Under the pieces are notes generated by a model. It was not told where the DNA came from, made no database searches, and saw nothing but the letters and a program-made list of their open reading frames with translations. Positions 8,475 to 16,825 of a stretch of DNA of 53,279 nt are shown piece after piece. The stretch is taken from contig NZ_RAQK01000004.1 in NCBI RefSeq assembly GCF_003610455.1, positions 1 to 53,279 of the forward strand, in the 5' to 3' direction. Every line of letters begins with the position of its first letter. The stretch's first letter is position 1. Made by a program: the position numbers and the translations under genes. This DNA comes from Sulfitobacter guttiformis (GTDB lineage: Bacteria; Pseudomonadota; Alphaproteobacteria; Rhodobacterales; Rhodobacteraceae).

Positions 8475-9659
8475 ATGGCAAAGCGGCTCGCGCAATTTGA
8501 TATTAATACCCGCATTCGCGAGAATGCGGAAGACCTCGCAGCAGCACTCGACAGCCATATGCTCAAGGTCTTCGCACCCGATGCGCGCAAAGTGCTGCGT
8601 CAGTTTTCGGCAGGCGAAGCGGCGCAAATGCTCGGGATCTCTACCAGCTTCCTGCGCAAGCTGCACTTCGACGAAAAAATCCCTGAAGTAGAGGCAAGCT
8701 CAGGAGGGCGCAGGCACTATGATGCGGAAACCCTGCTGGAAATACGAAAGATTCTGGAAACCACCGCTAAAGTACCGGGCACCTACATGCGCGGCCGTCG
8801 GGCCGACGACAAGGTTCAGGTCCTGTCATTCCTCAATTTTAAAGGCGGCTCCGGCAAAACGACCAGCGCCATTCACGCAGCACAACGTCTGGCCCTCAAG
8901 GGGCTGCGTGTTCTCGCGGTTGACATCGACCCACAAGCGTCCCTAACCACCCTGTTTGGCTATAGACCAGAGGTGGATTTTCTGAACTCCGGCACCATCT
9001 ACGATGCAATTCGCTATGATGATCCCCTGCCCTTTTCACAAATCATTCAGAAGACATATTTCACTGGCATCGACCTCGCCCCCGGCGGCCTTTTGTTGCA
9101 GGAGTTCGAACACGAGACGCCGCAGGCGTTGCGCGCCAATGTTCAGCCCGCGTTCTATGCGCGCATGGCTGCCGCACTTCAGGAGGTGGAGGATCAATAT
9201 GATGTCATCATCTTCGATTGCCCTCCGCAACTGGGCTACCTCACGCTGTCAGCACTATGCGCCTCGACCGGTGTGATGATCACTATTGTGCCAAACATGC
9301 TCGATGTGGCGTCTATGTCGCAATTCCTCCAGATGAGTGCCGACTTACTCGATGTAGTCTCTAAAGCGGGGGCAAATATGACTTTTGACTTCATGCGGTT
9401 CCTGATTAACCGCTACGAGCCTAACGACGGTCCGCAACAGCAGGTCGTGGCCTTTCTGCGGCAATTGTTCGGTGACGAGGTCATGGTGGCGCCGATGCTT
9501 AAATCAACTGCGATCAGCGATGCGGGCCTGACACAGCAGACCATCTACGAGGTCGAGCGCGCCGCATTCCATCGCCAAACCTATGACCGTGCGCTCGATT
9601 CACTCAATCTTGTGAACGACGAGATTGAATCGCTGCTACAACAGGCATGGGGGCGCTAA
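8475..9659 (+). CDS. repA: Plasmid partitioning ATPase RepA (repABC type)
   Basis: A 394-residue ParA-family ATPase, the first gene of the repABC operon. It drives plasmid segregation with RepB and autorepresses the operon. An N-terminal region with a MerR-like helix-turn-helix (AAQMLGISTSFLRKL) precedes the deviant Walker A motif KGGSGKTT (about residues 123-130), the DIDPQASLT switch and the FDCPPQLGYLT Walker B region. Length is usual for RepA. GTG at 8463 in the same frame is an alternative start; ATG at 8475 with AGGA just upstream is preferred. RepB follows after 3 bp. Confidence 0.95.
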   Translation: MAKRLAQFDINTRIRENAEDLAAALDSHMLKVFAPDARKVLRQFSAGEAAQMLGISTSFLRKLHFDEKIPEVEASSGGRRHYDAETLLEIRKILETTAKVPGTYMRGRRADDKVQVLSFLNFKGGSGKTTSAIHAAQRLALKGLRVLAVDIDPQASLTTLFGYRPEVDFLNSGTIYDAIRYDDPLPFSQIIQKTYFTGIDLAPGGLLLQEFEHETPQALRANVQPAFYARMAAALQEVEDQYDVIIFDCPPQLGYLTLSALCASTGVMITIVPNMLDVASMSQFLQMSADLLDVVSKAGANMTFDFMRFLINRYEPNDGPQQQVVAFLRQLFGDEVMVAPMLKSTAISDAGLTQQTIYEVERAAFHRQTYDRALDSLNLVNDEIESLLQQAWGR

Positions 9660-9662
9660 CAG

Positions 9663-10622
9663 ATGGCACGTAAAGGTATATTAGGCGGCGACATTCCCGC
9701 CAAGACAGAGCGACGCAAACCTGTGGAAGCGCCACACCAGCCACGCGGCGCGGTAGGTGCGTTGCAATCCTCACTGACCAAATTGCAAGAGAATGCCGTG
9801 CAGGAGATTGATGCAAGTTTGATTGACGATGCGGGCATCGAAGACCGGCTTGGTGTGGATAGTGCCGCGCAAACCCAGCTGCGCGAGAGCCTGAAAGCCT
9901 ACGGACAACAGGTGCCTGTCCTGCTCCGCCCCCATGCCAAAAAGCCGGGGCGCTTTGAAATTGTCTATGGCCGCCGCCGCCTCAAGGCGCTGCGGGATCT
10001 GGGCATTCCTGTAAAGGCCATGATACGCCAGCTTGACGATCACGCCCTTGTCATGGCGCAGGGGCAGGAAAACACGGCACGGCAAGACCTGAGCTTTATC
10101 GAGAAAGCTTCTTTCGCTGCGCAATTGGCCGCCCAAAACTACGAGCGCCAGACGATTGCCGATGCGCTGTCGATTGATCTGCCGATGGTTTCGCGGATGC
10201 TCAAGGTTGGCACTGCTTTCCCCCTGCCCTTCTTGCGGCAGATTGGGTCTGCACCTGGGATCGGTCGCGACCGCTGGATGGCGCTGGCCAAGGCGCTGGA
10301 GGACAACAACAGCCGCGGGCACACAACCGCTCTGATGAACACGCCCGAATTCGGCGCGCTGGGATCAGATGCACGGTTCGAGGCGGTGTTCGAGCGCGCC
10401 GCCCGTGTCACCCCTGCCGCACCCAGGATCACCCCAAAACCGCGCACCCTGCGCGGCATCAACGGCAAGGCTTTGGCCGATATAAAATCAACATCCAAGG
10501 GAGTCACCCTGACCATAAGTGCAAAAGGCGCTGAAGGGTTTGACACATGGGTCGACGGCAATGCCGAGACGTTGCTGCAAGAGCTTCACGACCGCTGGCA
10601 ACAACAGCGGCGCGAGGACTGA
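9663..10622 (+). CDS. repB: Plasmid partitioning protein RepB (ParB family)
   Basis: A 319-residue ParB-like centromere-binding protein. It has an N-terminal basic segment thought to contact RepA (MARKGILGG), a ParB nuclease-like fold with YGRRRLKALRDLG at about 105, the ENTARQDLSFIEKA helix, and a helix-turn-helix around ADALSIDLPMVSRMLKV. It binds parS and loads RepA to segregate the plasmid. Its stop is followed by a 180-bp interval that encodes the antisense RNA controlling repC. The order, spacing and strand are those of canonical repABC plasmids. Confidence 0.94.
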   Translation: MARKGILGGDIPAKTERRKPVEAPHQPRGAVGALQSSLTKLQENAVQEIDASLIDDAGIEDRLGVDSAAQTQLRESLKAYGQQVPVLLRPHAKKPGRFEIVYGRRRLKALRDLGIPVKAMIRQLDDHALVMAQGQENTARQDLSFIEKASFAAQLAAQNYERQTIADALSIDLPMVSRMLKVGTAFPLPFLRQIGSAPGIGRDRWMALAKALEDNNSRGHTTALMNTPEFGALGSDARFEAVFERAARVTPAAPRITPKPRTLRGINGKALADIKSTSKGVTLTISAKGAEGFDTWVDGNAETLLQELHDRWQQQRRED

Positions 10623-10661
10623 GGAAGTAGTAATAACAAAAAGAAAGGCACGACCCTAAGG

Positions 10662-10700
10662 ACAAAAAGAAAAAGCCCCCCAGGATTACTCCCGGAAGGC
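10662..10700 (-). terminator. Intrinsic terminator of the antisense RNA
   Basis: Read on the minus strand, an 11-bp stem with a GTAA tetraloop (10675-10700; three G-U pairs) is followed by TTTTTCTTTTT. This is a textbook Rho-independent terminator pointing away from repC and ending the antisense transcript. In repABC plasmids this same region of the sense leader also folds to control repC expression. Confidence 0.85.
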
Positions 10701-10716
10701 CATTCTCGATCTTTGC
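10663..10716 (-). ncRNA. Counter-transcribed RNA (inc-alpha antisense) between repB and repC
   Basis: A promoter (TTGACA, 17-bp spacer, TATCTC) at 10723-10751 on the minus strand lies just upstream, and a strong terminator ends the region. The predicted transcript is about 54 nt, starting near 10716. repABC plasmids encode an antisense RNA of about this size here that inhibits RepC synthesis and acts as an incompatibility factor. The exact 5' end is inferred from promoter spacing. Confidence 0.82.
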
Positions 10717-10722
10717 ACATCT

Positions 10723-10751
10723 GAGATAGCCGCCTCCGGAAACTCTGTCAA
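10723..10751 (-). promoter_or_regulatory. Promoter of the antisense RNA
   Basis: On the minus strand, -35 TTGACA (10746-10751, 6/6 consensus) and -10 TATCTC (10723-10728) are separated by exactly 17 bp. It is the best sigma-70-type promoter I see on the plasmid and points at the terminated antisense RNA. Confidence 0.8.
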
Positions 10752-10802
10752 CTCTGCATCACGGTGCAGGGGCGGATGCTTATTGTCTTTCGTGAAAATC
10801 CG

Positions 10803-11876
10803 ATGAAACACTCCCACCAAACGTCGTTTGGGCGGCACATCTCGGCTGTCCCTATCAAACCCAAATCCGTTGTTTCCGACGCTATGGTTGAAAGCGCGGA
10901 GCAATGGGACAAATGGCATCTCCTCACCGCGCTGACCCAAGCTGCAGAGGAGTTTGGGCTGACCCACAGAAGCATCGCAGTCCTGCGCGCCCTGCTCAGC
11001 TTTCATCCCACGCGGGCGATCGGCATCACACCCCACAGCGCCATCGTGTTTCCCGCGAACAACACATTGTCACAGCGCCTTGGCGGTATGCCCGAAAGCA
11101 CGTTGCGCCGCCATCTGGCCACGCTGGTCAGCACCGGTATTGTCAGCCGCCGTGACAGCGCAAATCGTAAACGGTTTGCAAGGGCAGCCTCAGGCGGCAC
11201 ACGCCTTGCTTTCGGTTTTGACCTGTCACCACTGGCACGGCTGGCAACAGATATCATGGCCGCCAGCGAGGCCGCACAGGCCAGGCGCACACACTTGCAA
11301 ACCTTGCGTGCCGAACTTGCCGCTTTGCGTCAGGAAGCGATTGACCACAGCGGGCCGGATACAATGACTGATACCGCATTCAAACTACTGCGCCGCAAGC
11401 CCGATGAAAAAACGCTAAAGGCCGCAATTAGTGATCTACAAATTCGCGCTGACACAATAAAAACGAGCGCCGCTGACGCCCAAAATGAGCGGCACATACA
11501 ACCTGAATCTAAAATATATTCAAAACTAGAACAGCAGTTGGATCAATGTAACACAACACAAGAACCTTCTTTTGAGGCAGTGGTTGGATCATGCACAGAG
11601 TACCTGAGCTTTTTTCCAGAGCCTGTGCGAAACTGGCATGACCTGTCTCGGGTTGCCTACGCGCTGGGGCCGATGATGGGAATAGACAGACCTACTTTGG
11701 AGCAAGCCAGCCGGCAGATGGGGCAGCGGCACGCAATCGTCGCTGTTTTATGCATCCTTGAAAATCTGGAGCGTATTGGAAATCCCGGCGGGTATCTTAT
11801 GCGACTGGTCCAGCAATCCCGTGAGGGGCAACTGGACCTCGCAACGCTTCTTAACCAACGCACATTGCTGAAATGA
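10803..11876 (+). CDS. repC: Replication initiator RepC (repABC type)
   Basis: A 357-residue initiator that acts in cis at an origin lying inside its own gene. The N-terminal DNA-binding half has the RepC-typical segments HLLTALTQAAEEFGLTHRSIAVLRAL, split here by KWHL context, and the winged-helix part NNTLSQRLGGMPESTLRRHL. The middle is AT-rich and low in conservation. The C-terminal domain includes PEPVRNWHDL and ENLERIGNPGGYLMRL. The frame opens at 10764; starts at 10764 or 10776 would overlap less well with the known family N-terminus, so ATG 10803 is chosen, but its Shine-Dalgarno is weak, as expected for a gene under antisense control. The compatibility group cannot be assigned without a RepC tree. 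Confidence 0.93.
   Translation: MKHSHQTSFGRHISAVPIKPKSVVSDAMVESAEQWDKWHLLTALTQAAEEFGLTHRSIAVLRALLSFHPTRAIGITPHSAIVFPANNTLSQRLGGMPESTLRRHLATLVSTGIVSRRDSANRKRFARAASGGTRLAFGFDLSPLARLATDIMAASEAAQARRTHLQTLRAELAALRQEAIDHSGPDTMTDTAFKLLRRKPDEKTLKAAISDLQIRADTIKTSAADAQNERHIQPESKIYSKLEQQLDQCNTTQEPSFEAVVGSCTEYLSFFPEPVRNWHDLSRVAYALGPMMGIDRPTLEQASRQMGQRHAIVAVLCILENLERIGNPGGYLMRLVQQSREGQLDLATLLNQRTLLK
11503..11531. other. AT-rich segment within repC, candidate oriV
   Basis: A short, strikingly AT-rich stretch (11503-11531, with AAAATATATT at 11511-11520) lies in the otherwise GC-rich repC gene, in the less conserved linker between the two RepC domains. In studied repABC plasmids the origin sits in an AT-rich region inside repC, so this is the likely melting site. 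Position is by analogy only. Confidence 0.55.
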
Positions 11877-11882
11877 TCAGGA

Positions 11883-11898
11883 ATTGTCAGCTGACAAT
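11883..11898. promoter_or_regulatory. Perfect 16-bp palindrome after repC, candidate parS
   Basis: ATTGTCAGCTGACAAT is a perfect 16-bp palindrome beginning 7 bp after the repC stop. repABC centromeres are palindromes of about this size located upstream of repA, between repA and repB, or downstream of repC. I found no equally good palindrome upstream of repA, and repA and repB are only 3 bp apart. A second, shorter palindrome (ATACATGTAT, 11906-11915) follows. Confidence 0.6.
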
Positions 11899-11941
11899 CT
11901 GTATTATACATGTATTACAAAGGCTTGCATATTTAATGTCG

Positions 11942-12283
11942 TCAAAGATAGGCGGCTTCGACTATAAATTCCACCTTGAGTTCGGGGCGCGCCAGCTTTG
12001 CCTCGCCGCACGCGCGGGTAGGGGCATGGCCTGCGGGCACCCACGCATTCCAGACCTCATTGAGGCCCGCAAAGTCCTTCATATCGGCCAGCCATATTGT
12101 AACGCGCAATATATGCTCGCGCGAAGATCCGGCTTCTACCAGAAGCGCGTCAATCTTGGCCAGACAGGCACGGACCTGATCCTGTATTGTGTCGCCTTCT
12201 GCTACCTGTCCTGTAAGGTAGGCAACGCCGTTGTATTTCACGATTTTAGAAGAGCGTTGGCCGGGTTCGATGCGTTCAATCAT
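11942..12283 (-). CDS. RidA-family enamine/imine deaminase
   Basis: A 113-residue YjgF/YER057c/UK114 protein. The fold markers are YNGVAYLTGQVA near the N-terminus, SSREHILRVTIWLADMKDF in the middle and GEAKLARPELKVEFIVEA at the C-terminus. An arginine (LARP) sits where canonical RidA has its catalytic Arg105, so hydrolysis of a reactive enamine or imine is plausible. The gene is transcribed divergently from the aromatic operon, and a 252-bp shared control region separates them. In this setting it may hydrolyse the enamine product of 2-aminobenzoyl-CoA reduction; that is inference. Confidence 0.88.
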   Translation of the reverse strand: MIERIEPGQRSSKIVKYNGVAYLTGQVAEGDTIQDQVRACLAKIDALLVEAGSSREHILRVTIWLADMKDFAGLNEVWNAWVPAGHAPTRACGEAKLARPELKVEFIVEAAYL

Positions 12284-12308
12284 AGATGTGTCCTGTAAGT
12301 TGAAAGTA

Positions 12309-12320
12309 ATACATATGTAT
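12309..12320. promoter_or_regulatory. 12-bp perfect palindrome upstream of ridA-like gene
   Basis: ATACATATGTAT lies 26 bp before the ridA-like start, in the divergent control region. It has the size and symmetry of a MarR operator and could bind the MarR protein encoded at 15546. No consensus for that protein is known to me. Confidence 0.35.
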
Positions 12321-12443
12321 GGCTACGGACTGTGCGATAGGCAATCGGGCCTTCACGCGCAGTCGAGGGTGGTAATCTTCAACATCGCGTTGAGCACGAA
12401 GGCGCAGCACAGGCATGGTCAAAATTTAAGCGTTTTCTCGAAG

Positions 12444-12483
12444 TTCAAAAATATACTTCAACCCTAAAATATATTTGCTTGAA
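12444..12483. promoter_or_regulatory. Imperfect 40-bp dyad upstream of the aromatic operon
   Basis: Left arm TTCAAAAATATA (12444-12455) and right arm TATATTTGCTTGAA (12470-12483) form an interrupted inverted repeat. The right end overlaps a candidate -35 box, so binding here would block transcription. A MarR or other repressor operator is the simplest reading. Confidence 0.4.
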
Positions 12484-12507
12484 ATAAATTCATTGCCGTC
12501 ATAGCCT
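12479..12507 (+). promoter_or_regulatory. Candidate promoter of the aromatic-CoA operon
   Basis: TTGAAA (12479-12484), 17-bp spacer, TAGCCT (12502-12507), with a predicted 5' UTR of about 20-25 nt ending in a GGGAGCGAGGGTGG ribosome-binding region just before the ATG. The -10 is weak (3/6), as expected for a regulated promoter. Confidence 0.4.
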
Positions 12508-12535
12508 GAATTCAAATCAGTGGGAGCGAGGGTGG

Positions 12536-14833
12536 ATGATGCGTATTGCGTGCCTTGGAGGCGGACCAGCAGGTTTGTATTTTGCGATCTCGACCAAATT
12601 ACGAACCCCTGATGCAGAGGTGGTCGTCTTTGAGCGCAACAAGCCCGATGACACCTTTGGCTGGGGTGTGGTGCTGTCTGACGAGACACTTGCCAACCTC
12701 GAAGCGAACGACCCGGTCAGTGCCTCAGAAATCCGCGCCAATTTCGCCTATTGGGATGATATCGCCCTGTTGCACAAAGGCCAAAAACTGGTGTCCAGTG
12801 GCCATGGTTTTTGCGGCATCGGGCGTAAGACGATGCTGATTATTCTGTACAAGCGTGCGCAAGAGCTGGGTGTTGATCTGCGCTTTGAGACGGAGGTGGG
12901 CAAGGCCTCTGATTACATGAGCGAATTCGATGTTGTCGTGGCCTGTGATGGTCTGAATTCCAAAACACGGATGGAGTTCAAAGAGACATTCAAACCCGAT
13001 ATCGACACCCGCCTGTGCCAGTTTGTCTGGCTGGGGACGCGTCAGAAGTTCGATGATGCGTTCACGTTCATTTTTGAGGAAACGGAAAAAGGCTGGATCT
13101 GGGTCCATGCGTACCAGTTTGATGCGGACACCGCGACATTCATCGTGGAATGCAGCCAGAGCACGTTTGACGCCTACGGGTTTGGCGAAATGAGCCAGCA
13201 AGAAAGCATCGCGGTCTGTGAGGAAATATTCAAGGACCACCTCGGCGGTCACTCCCTGATGACAAACGCCAATCACGTCCGCGGTTCTGCATGGATACGG
13301 TTTCCGCGTGTGTTGTGCGAAAAGTGGAGCCATAAGAATGTTGTGCTGCTCGGTGATGCCTCTGCGACCGCGCATTTCTCGATCGGCTCGGGGACCAAGC
13401 TGGCGCTGGAAAGTGCAATCGCACTCGCCGAGGATATCGCAACACAGCCCACGCTCGACGCAGCATTCGCAAATTACGAGGACAAGCGGCGAATGGAAGT
13501 ATTGCGCCTGCAATCGGCGGCGCGCAATTCGGTCGAGTGGTTCGAGGATGTAGAGCGCTACGTACATCTCGATCCGGTGCAGCTTAATTACTCCATGCTC
13601 ACCCGCTCACAGCGGATCAGCCACGAGAATCTGCGCGCGCGTGATCCCGCATGGCTGGCCTCTGCCGAAGAGTGGTTCATGACGCAGGCGGGGGGCACCT
13701 CGAACGGGCCTGCACGAGCGCCGATGTTTGCTCCGTTTCGCCTGCGTGATATGCATCTGAAAAACCGTATCGTCGTCTCGCCGATGGCGCAGTACAAAGC
13801 AGTGGAGGGCGCGCCCACCGACTGGCATCTGATCCACTACGGCGAACGTGCAAAAGGCGGTGCGGCGCTCGTTTATACCGAAATGACATGCGTGTCCGCG
13901 CAGGGGCGCATCACGCCGGGGTGTCCGGGGCTTTATGCGCCAGAACATCGCGACGCTTGGGCGCGGCTAAACACATTCATCCATGCCGAGACGGAGGCAA
14001 AGACCTGTTGTCAGATCGGCCACGCAGGGCGCAAAGGATCGACGCGCATTGGCTGGGAGGGGATGGACCAGCCGCTGGCGCAGGGAAACTGGCCGCTGCT
14101 GTCGGCCTCGCCGATTCCGTGGTCGGACCAGAATGCAGTGCCAAAAGCGATGGACCGCGACGATATGGATGCCGTTAAGGCAGAGTTTGTTACTGCGGCG
14201 CACATGGCGCAGGAGGCTGGCTTTGACATGATCGAGTTGCATGCCGCGCATGGCTATTTGATCTCATCGTTTATCTCGCCGCTCTCGAACAATCGGAACG
14301 ATGAATATGGCGGCAGTCTTGAGAACCGTATGCGCTATCCACTAGAGGTTTTTGCAGCGATGCGCGCGGTTTGGCCGGCGGCCAAGCCGATGTCGGTACG
14401 CATCTCCGCCAGCGACTGGGCCGGTGATGATGGTGTGACTGCGGACGAGGCGGTGCAGATCGCCGCGCTGTTCGAGGCGGCTGGCGCGGACATCATCGAC
14501 GTGTCTGCGGGCCAGACCTCGACCAGTGCAAAACCGGTCTACGGCCGGATGTTCCAGACGCCGTTTTCTGACCGGATCCGAAACGAGGCCGGGATCAAGA
14601 CTATGGCGGTGGGCAACATCTATGAGGCAGACCACGTCAACTCGATCCTGATGGCCGGACGAGCAGATCTGGTGTGCATCGGACGGCCGCATCTGGCTGA
14701 TCCTTACTGGACGTTTCATGCTGCCGCCGCCGTTGGCGATCGCCACGAGGTCTGGCCGCTGCCCTATGATGCGGGGCGCGATCAGGCGTGGCGACTGGCT
14801 GACCGCGAAGCCGAAGTGGCGGGTCGCGTATGA
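12536..14833 (+). CDS. 2-aminobenzoyl-CoA monooxygenase/reductase-type fusion (flavin monooxygenase + old yellow enzyme)
   Basis: A 765-residue cytoplasmic two-domain flavoenzyme. Domain 1 (about 1-385) is a class A flavin monooxygenase with FAD motif GGGPAG at 8-13 and second FAD motif [14 protein letters not shown] near 272. Domain 2 (about 395-765) is an old-yellow-enzyme-type reductase with HAGRKG at 496, HAAHGY at 569-574, [18 protein letters not shown] and [10 protein letters not shown]. This fusion and size match Azoarcus evansii 2-aminobenzoyl-CoA monooxygenase/reductase, which hydroxylates and then reduces the ring to 2-amino-5-oxocyclohex-1-enecarboxyl-CoA. Salicylyl-CoA 5-hydroxylase resembles domain 1 only. 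First gene of the operon. ATG 12539 is a possible alternative start. Confidence 0.9.
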   Translation: MMRIACLGGGPAGLYFAISTKLRTPDAEVVVFERNKPDDTFGWGVVLSDETLANLEANDPVSASEIRANFAYWDDIALLHKGQKLVSSGHGFCGIGRKTMLIILYKRAQELGVDLRFETEVGKASDYMSEFDVVVACDGLNSKTRMEFKETFKPDIDTRLCQFVWLGTRQKFDDAFTFIFEETEKGWIWVHAYQFDADTATFIVECSQSTFDAYGFGEMSQQESIAVCEEIFKDHLGGHSLMTNANHVRGSAWIRFPRVLCEKWSHKNVVLLGDASATAHFSIGSGTKLALESAIALAEDIATQPTLDAAFANYEDKRRMEVLRLQSAARNSVEWFEDVERYVHLDPVQLNYSMLTRSQRISHENLRARDPAWLASAEEWFMTQAGGTSNGPARAPMFAPFRLRDMHLKNRIVVSPMAQYKAVEGAPTDWHLIHYGERAKGGAALVYTEMTCVSAQGRITPGCPGLYAPEHRDAWARLNTFIHAETEAKTCCQIGHAGRKGSTRIGWEGMDQPLAQGNWPLLSASPIPWSDQNAVPKAMDRDDMDAVKAEFVTAAHMAQEAGFDMIELHAAHGYLISSFISPLSNNRNDEYGGSLENRMRYPLEVFAAMRAVWPAAKPMSVRISASDWAGDDGVTADEAVQIAALFEAAGADIIDVSAGQTSTSAKPVYGRMFQTPFSDRIRNEAGIKTMAVGNIYEADHVNSILMAGRADLVCIGRPHLADPYWTFHAAAAVGDRHEVWPLPYDAGRDQAWRLADREAEVAGRV

Positions 14834-15549
14834 GCCGCGTTCTGGTCACTGGCGGCGGGTCGGGCATCGGGCGCGCTGTCGCGCTCGATTTTGCGGCACA
14901 GGGGCATGACGTTACCATCGCCGGCCGGCGAATGGATGCGCTGGAGGAAACGGCGCAGGGCACAAAAATGAACTGCCATGCCGTGGACATCACGGACGAG
15001 GCGGCGGTGCGCGCACTGTTCGATACGCCTTTTGACATCGTCGTGGCCAATGCCGGAACGGGGGCTGCAATGCGGGTGGCCGATACGCCGCTGGACGTGT
15101 GGCAGAACACGCTTGCCGTCAATCTGACAGGGGTATTCCTGACCTTCCGCGAAGCGCTGCGCGGAATGGGGCAGGGGGGGCGTCTTATCGCGCTCGCCTC
15201 TACGGCGAGCCTAAAGGGCGGTGCGAATATCGCGGCCTATGCGGCGGCAAAGCATGGCGTTCTGGGCCTTGTACGCTCTCTCGCCATTGAGGTGGCGCGG
15301 GACGGGATCACCTGTAACGCGGTCTGTCCCGGTTTTGTGGACACAGAAATGGGGCAGGCGGCCGTGACAGGCGTGATGGAACGCTTAGATACCCCCCGCG
15401 ACAAGGCCGAGCGGATGGTCGTTTCGGGCAATCCGATGCGCCGCATGATTACAACTGATGAGGTGACAGCGGCTGTACGCTTCCTCGCGTCGCCAGAGGC
15501 ATCGATGGTCAACGGTCACGCGCTGAGCGTTTCGGGGGGCGAAATATGA
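14830..15549 (+). CDS. SDR-family NAD(P)-dependent dehydrogenase
   Basis: A 239-residue classical short-chain dehydrogenase: cofactor motif [12 protein letters not shown], arginine after beta-2 (AGRR, which suggests NADP), NAG motif (VANAGTG), catalytic serine (LASTAS) and YAAAKHG. Start overlaps the stop of the monooxygenase/reductase (ATGA). It probably oxidises or reduces a ring or chain hydroxy/keto-acyl-CoA intermediate of the aromatic pathway. The precise step cannot be assigned. Confidence 0.88.
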   Translation: MSRVLVTGGGSGIGRAVALDFAAQGHDVTIAGRRMDALEETAQGTKMNCHAVDITDEAAVRALFDTPFDIVVANAGTGAAMRVADTPLDVWQNTLAVNLTGVFLTFREALRGMGQGGRLIALASTASLKGGANIAAYAAAKHGVLGLVRSLAIEVARDGITCNAVCPGFVDTEMGQAAVTGVMERLDTPRDKAERMVVSGNPMRRMITTDEVTAAVRFLASPEASMVNGHALSVSGGEI

Positions 15550-16022
15550 TACGGGCGGAACCTCTGGACAAGCCGCTCACACCGTCAAAGGAACGTCTGC
15601 GCCTGTGGCTGCGGTTTCTCAAAACGACACGCACAATCGAGGCGACACTGCGCGAGAATTTGCGCCGCGAATTTGCAACAACGCTGCCCCGCTTTGACGT
15701 AATGGCCGCCCTGTCACGCTATGACGAGGGGCTCAAGATGAGCCAGCTTTCGGGCGTGCTGCGTGTGTCCAACGGTAATGTAACGGGCATTGTTGACCGG
15801 CTGGCCGATGATGGCCTGCTGGTGCGTGTGCCGGTGCCTGGTGACAGGCGCGCCTCGCTGGTGCGGCTGACAAAGCGCGGCACACAGGAGTTCGCCCGTC
15901 AGGCCGCAGCGCATGAGGCGTGGATCAATGAAATGCTGGGCGAGTTTCCGGCGGAGGAGGCGCATCACATTGCTGCGCGCCTCGAACAGCTTGGCACCAG
16001 TCTGGATGAGGAAATAAAATGA
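15546..16022 (+). CDS. MarR-family transcriptional regulator
   Basis: A 158-residue winged-helix dimeric regulator. The recognition region [28 protein letters not shown] and wing [15 protein letters not shown] are clear (each given here as its family landmarks at about 60-105). The operon position, overlapping both neighbours by 4 bases, resembles the acyl-CoA-responsive MarR repressors of aromatic-CoA pathways (BadR- or FerR-like). I infer that it represses this operon and is released by a pathway CoA thioester. Candidate operators lie at 12309-12320 and 12444-12483. Confidence 0.9.
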   Translation: MIRAEPLDKPLTPSKERLRLWLRFLKTTRTIEATLRENLRREFATTLPRFDVMAALSRYDEGLKMSQLSGVLRVSNGNVTGIVDRLADDGLLVRVPVPGDRRASLVRLTKRGTQEFARQAAAHEAWINEMLGEFPAEEAHHIAARLEQLGTSLDEEIK

Positions 16023-16825
16023 CAATGCGCACCAATGTTGAACACTTCAAATGCGAGATTGTGGACGGGATTGCGACCATCGCACTGGACCGGCCAGAGC
16101 GCAAAAATCCGCTGACTTTTGAAAGCTATGCCGAGATGCGCGACTGGTTCCGTGATCTGCATTATGCCGATGATGTAAAAGCAGTAGTGTTTGCCTCGAA
16201 CGGGGGTAACTTCAGTTCGGGCGGGGATGTGCATGATATCATCGGGCCGCTCACAAAAATGTCGATGAAAGAACTGTTGGCATTCACGCGGATGACCGGT
16301 GATCTGGTCAAAGCGATGGTAAATTGTGGCAAGCCGATGATCGCGGCAATCGACGGCATTTGTGTGGGGGCAGGGGCCATCATCGCCATGGCCGCCGATC
16401 TGCGCATTGCCACGCCCGAGGCTAAGGTCGCATTTTTGTTCACACGCGTTGGCCTTGCGGGGTGTGATATGGGCGCTTGTGCGATTTTGCCGCGCATCAT
16501 CGGGCAGGGCCGCACGGCCGAGCTTTTGTACACAGGTCGCGCAATGAGCGCGGACGAGGGGCACGCTTGGGGCTTTCATAACAAGCTGGTCGCGGCGGAT
16601 GATCTAACGGAGGAGGCGCATGCACTGGCGACACGCATCGCCGCGGGCCCGAATTTCGGCAACATGATGACCAAAACGATGCTGGCGCAGGAATGGTCAA
16701 TGTCGATCGAACAGGCGATCGAGGCGGAGGCGCAGGCGCAAGCGATCTGCATGCAGACCGTGGATTTCGAACGGGCCTACAACGCCTTTGTTGCTAAAGA
16801 AAAACCAGTGTTCGAGGGTAACTGA
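16019..16825 (+). CDS. Crotonase-superfamily enzyme with non-canonical active site
   Basis: A 268-residue crotonase fold: CoA/oxyanion loop [14 protein letters not shown] at about 61-74 and second oxyanion segment [12 protein letters not shown] at 113-124. By eye against rat enoyl-CoA hydratase, the two catalytic glutamates are replaced by Ile121 and Arg143, so simple hydration is doubtful. An aspartate, Asp150, lies in the loop where 4-chlorobenzoyl-CoA dehalogenase has its nucleophile. Annotation pipelines would call it enoyl-CoA hydratase. In this operon a hydrolytic role, such as ring opening, is possible. It overlaps marR by 4 bases and the acyl-CoA dehydrogenase by 1. Confidence 0.85.
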   Translation: MTMRTNVEHFKCEIVDGIATIALDRPERKNPLTFESYAEMRDWFRDLHYADDVKAVVFASNGGNFSSGGDVHDIIGPLTKMSMKELLAFTRMTGDLVKAMVNCGKPMIAAIDGICVGAGAIIAMAADLRIATPEAKVAFLFTRVGLAGCDMGACAILPRIIGQGRTAELLYTGRAMSADEGHAWGFHNKLVAADDLTEEAHALATRIAAGPNFGNMMTKTMLAQEWSMSIEQAIEAEAQAQAICMQTVDFERAYNAFVAKEKPVFEGN

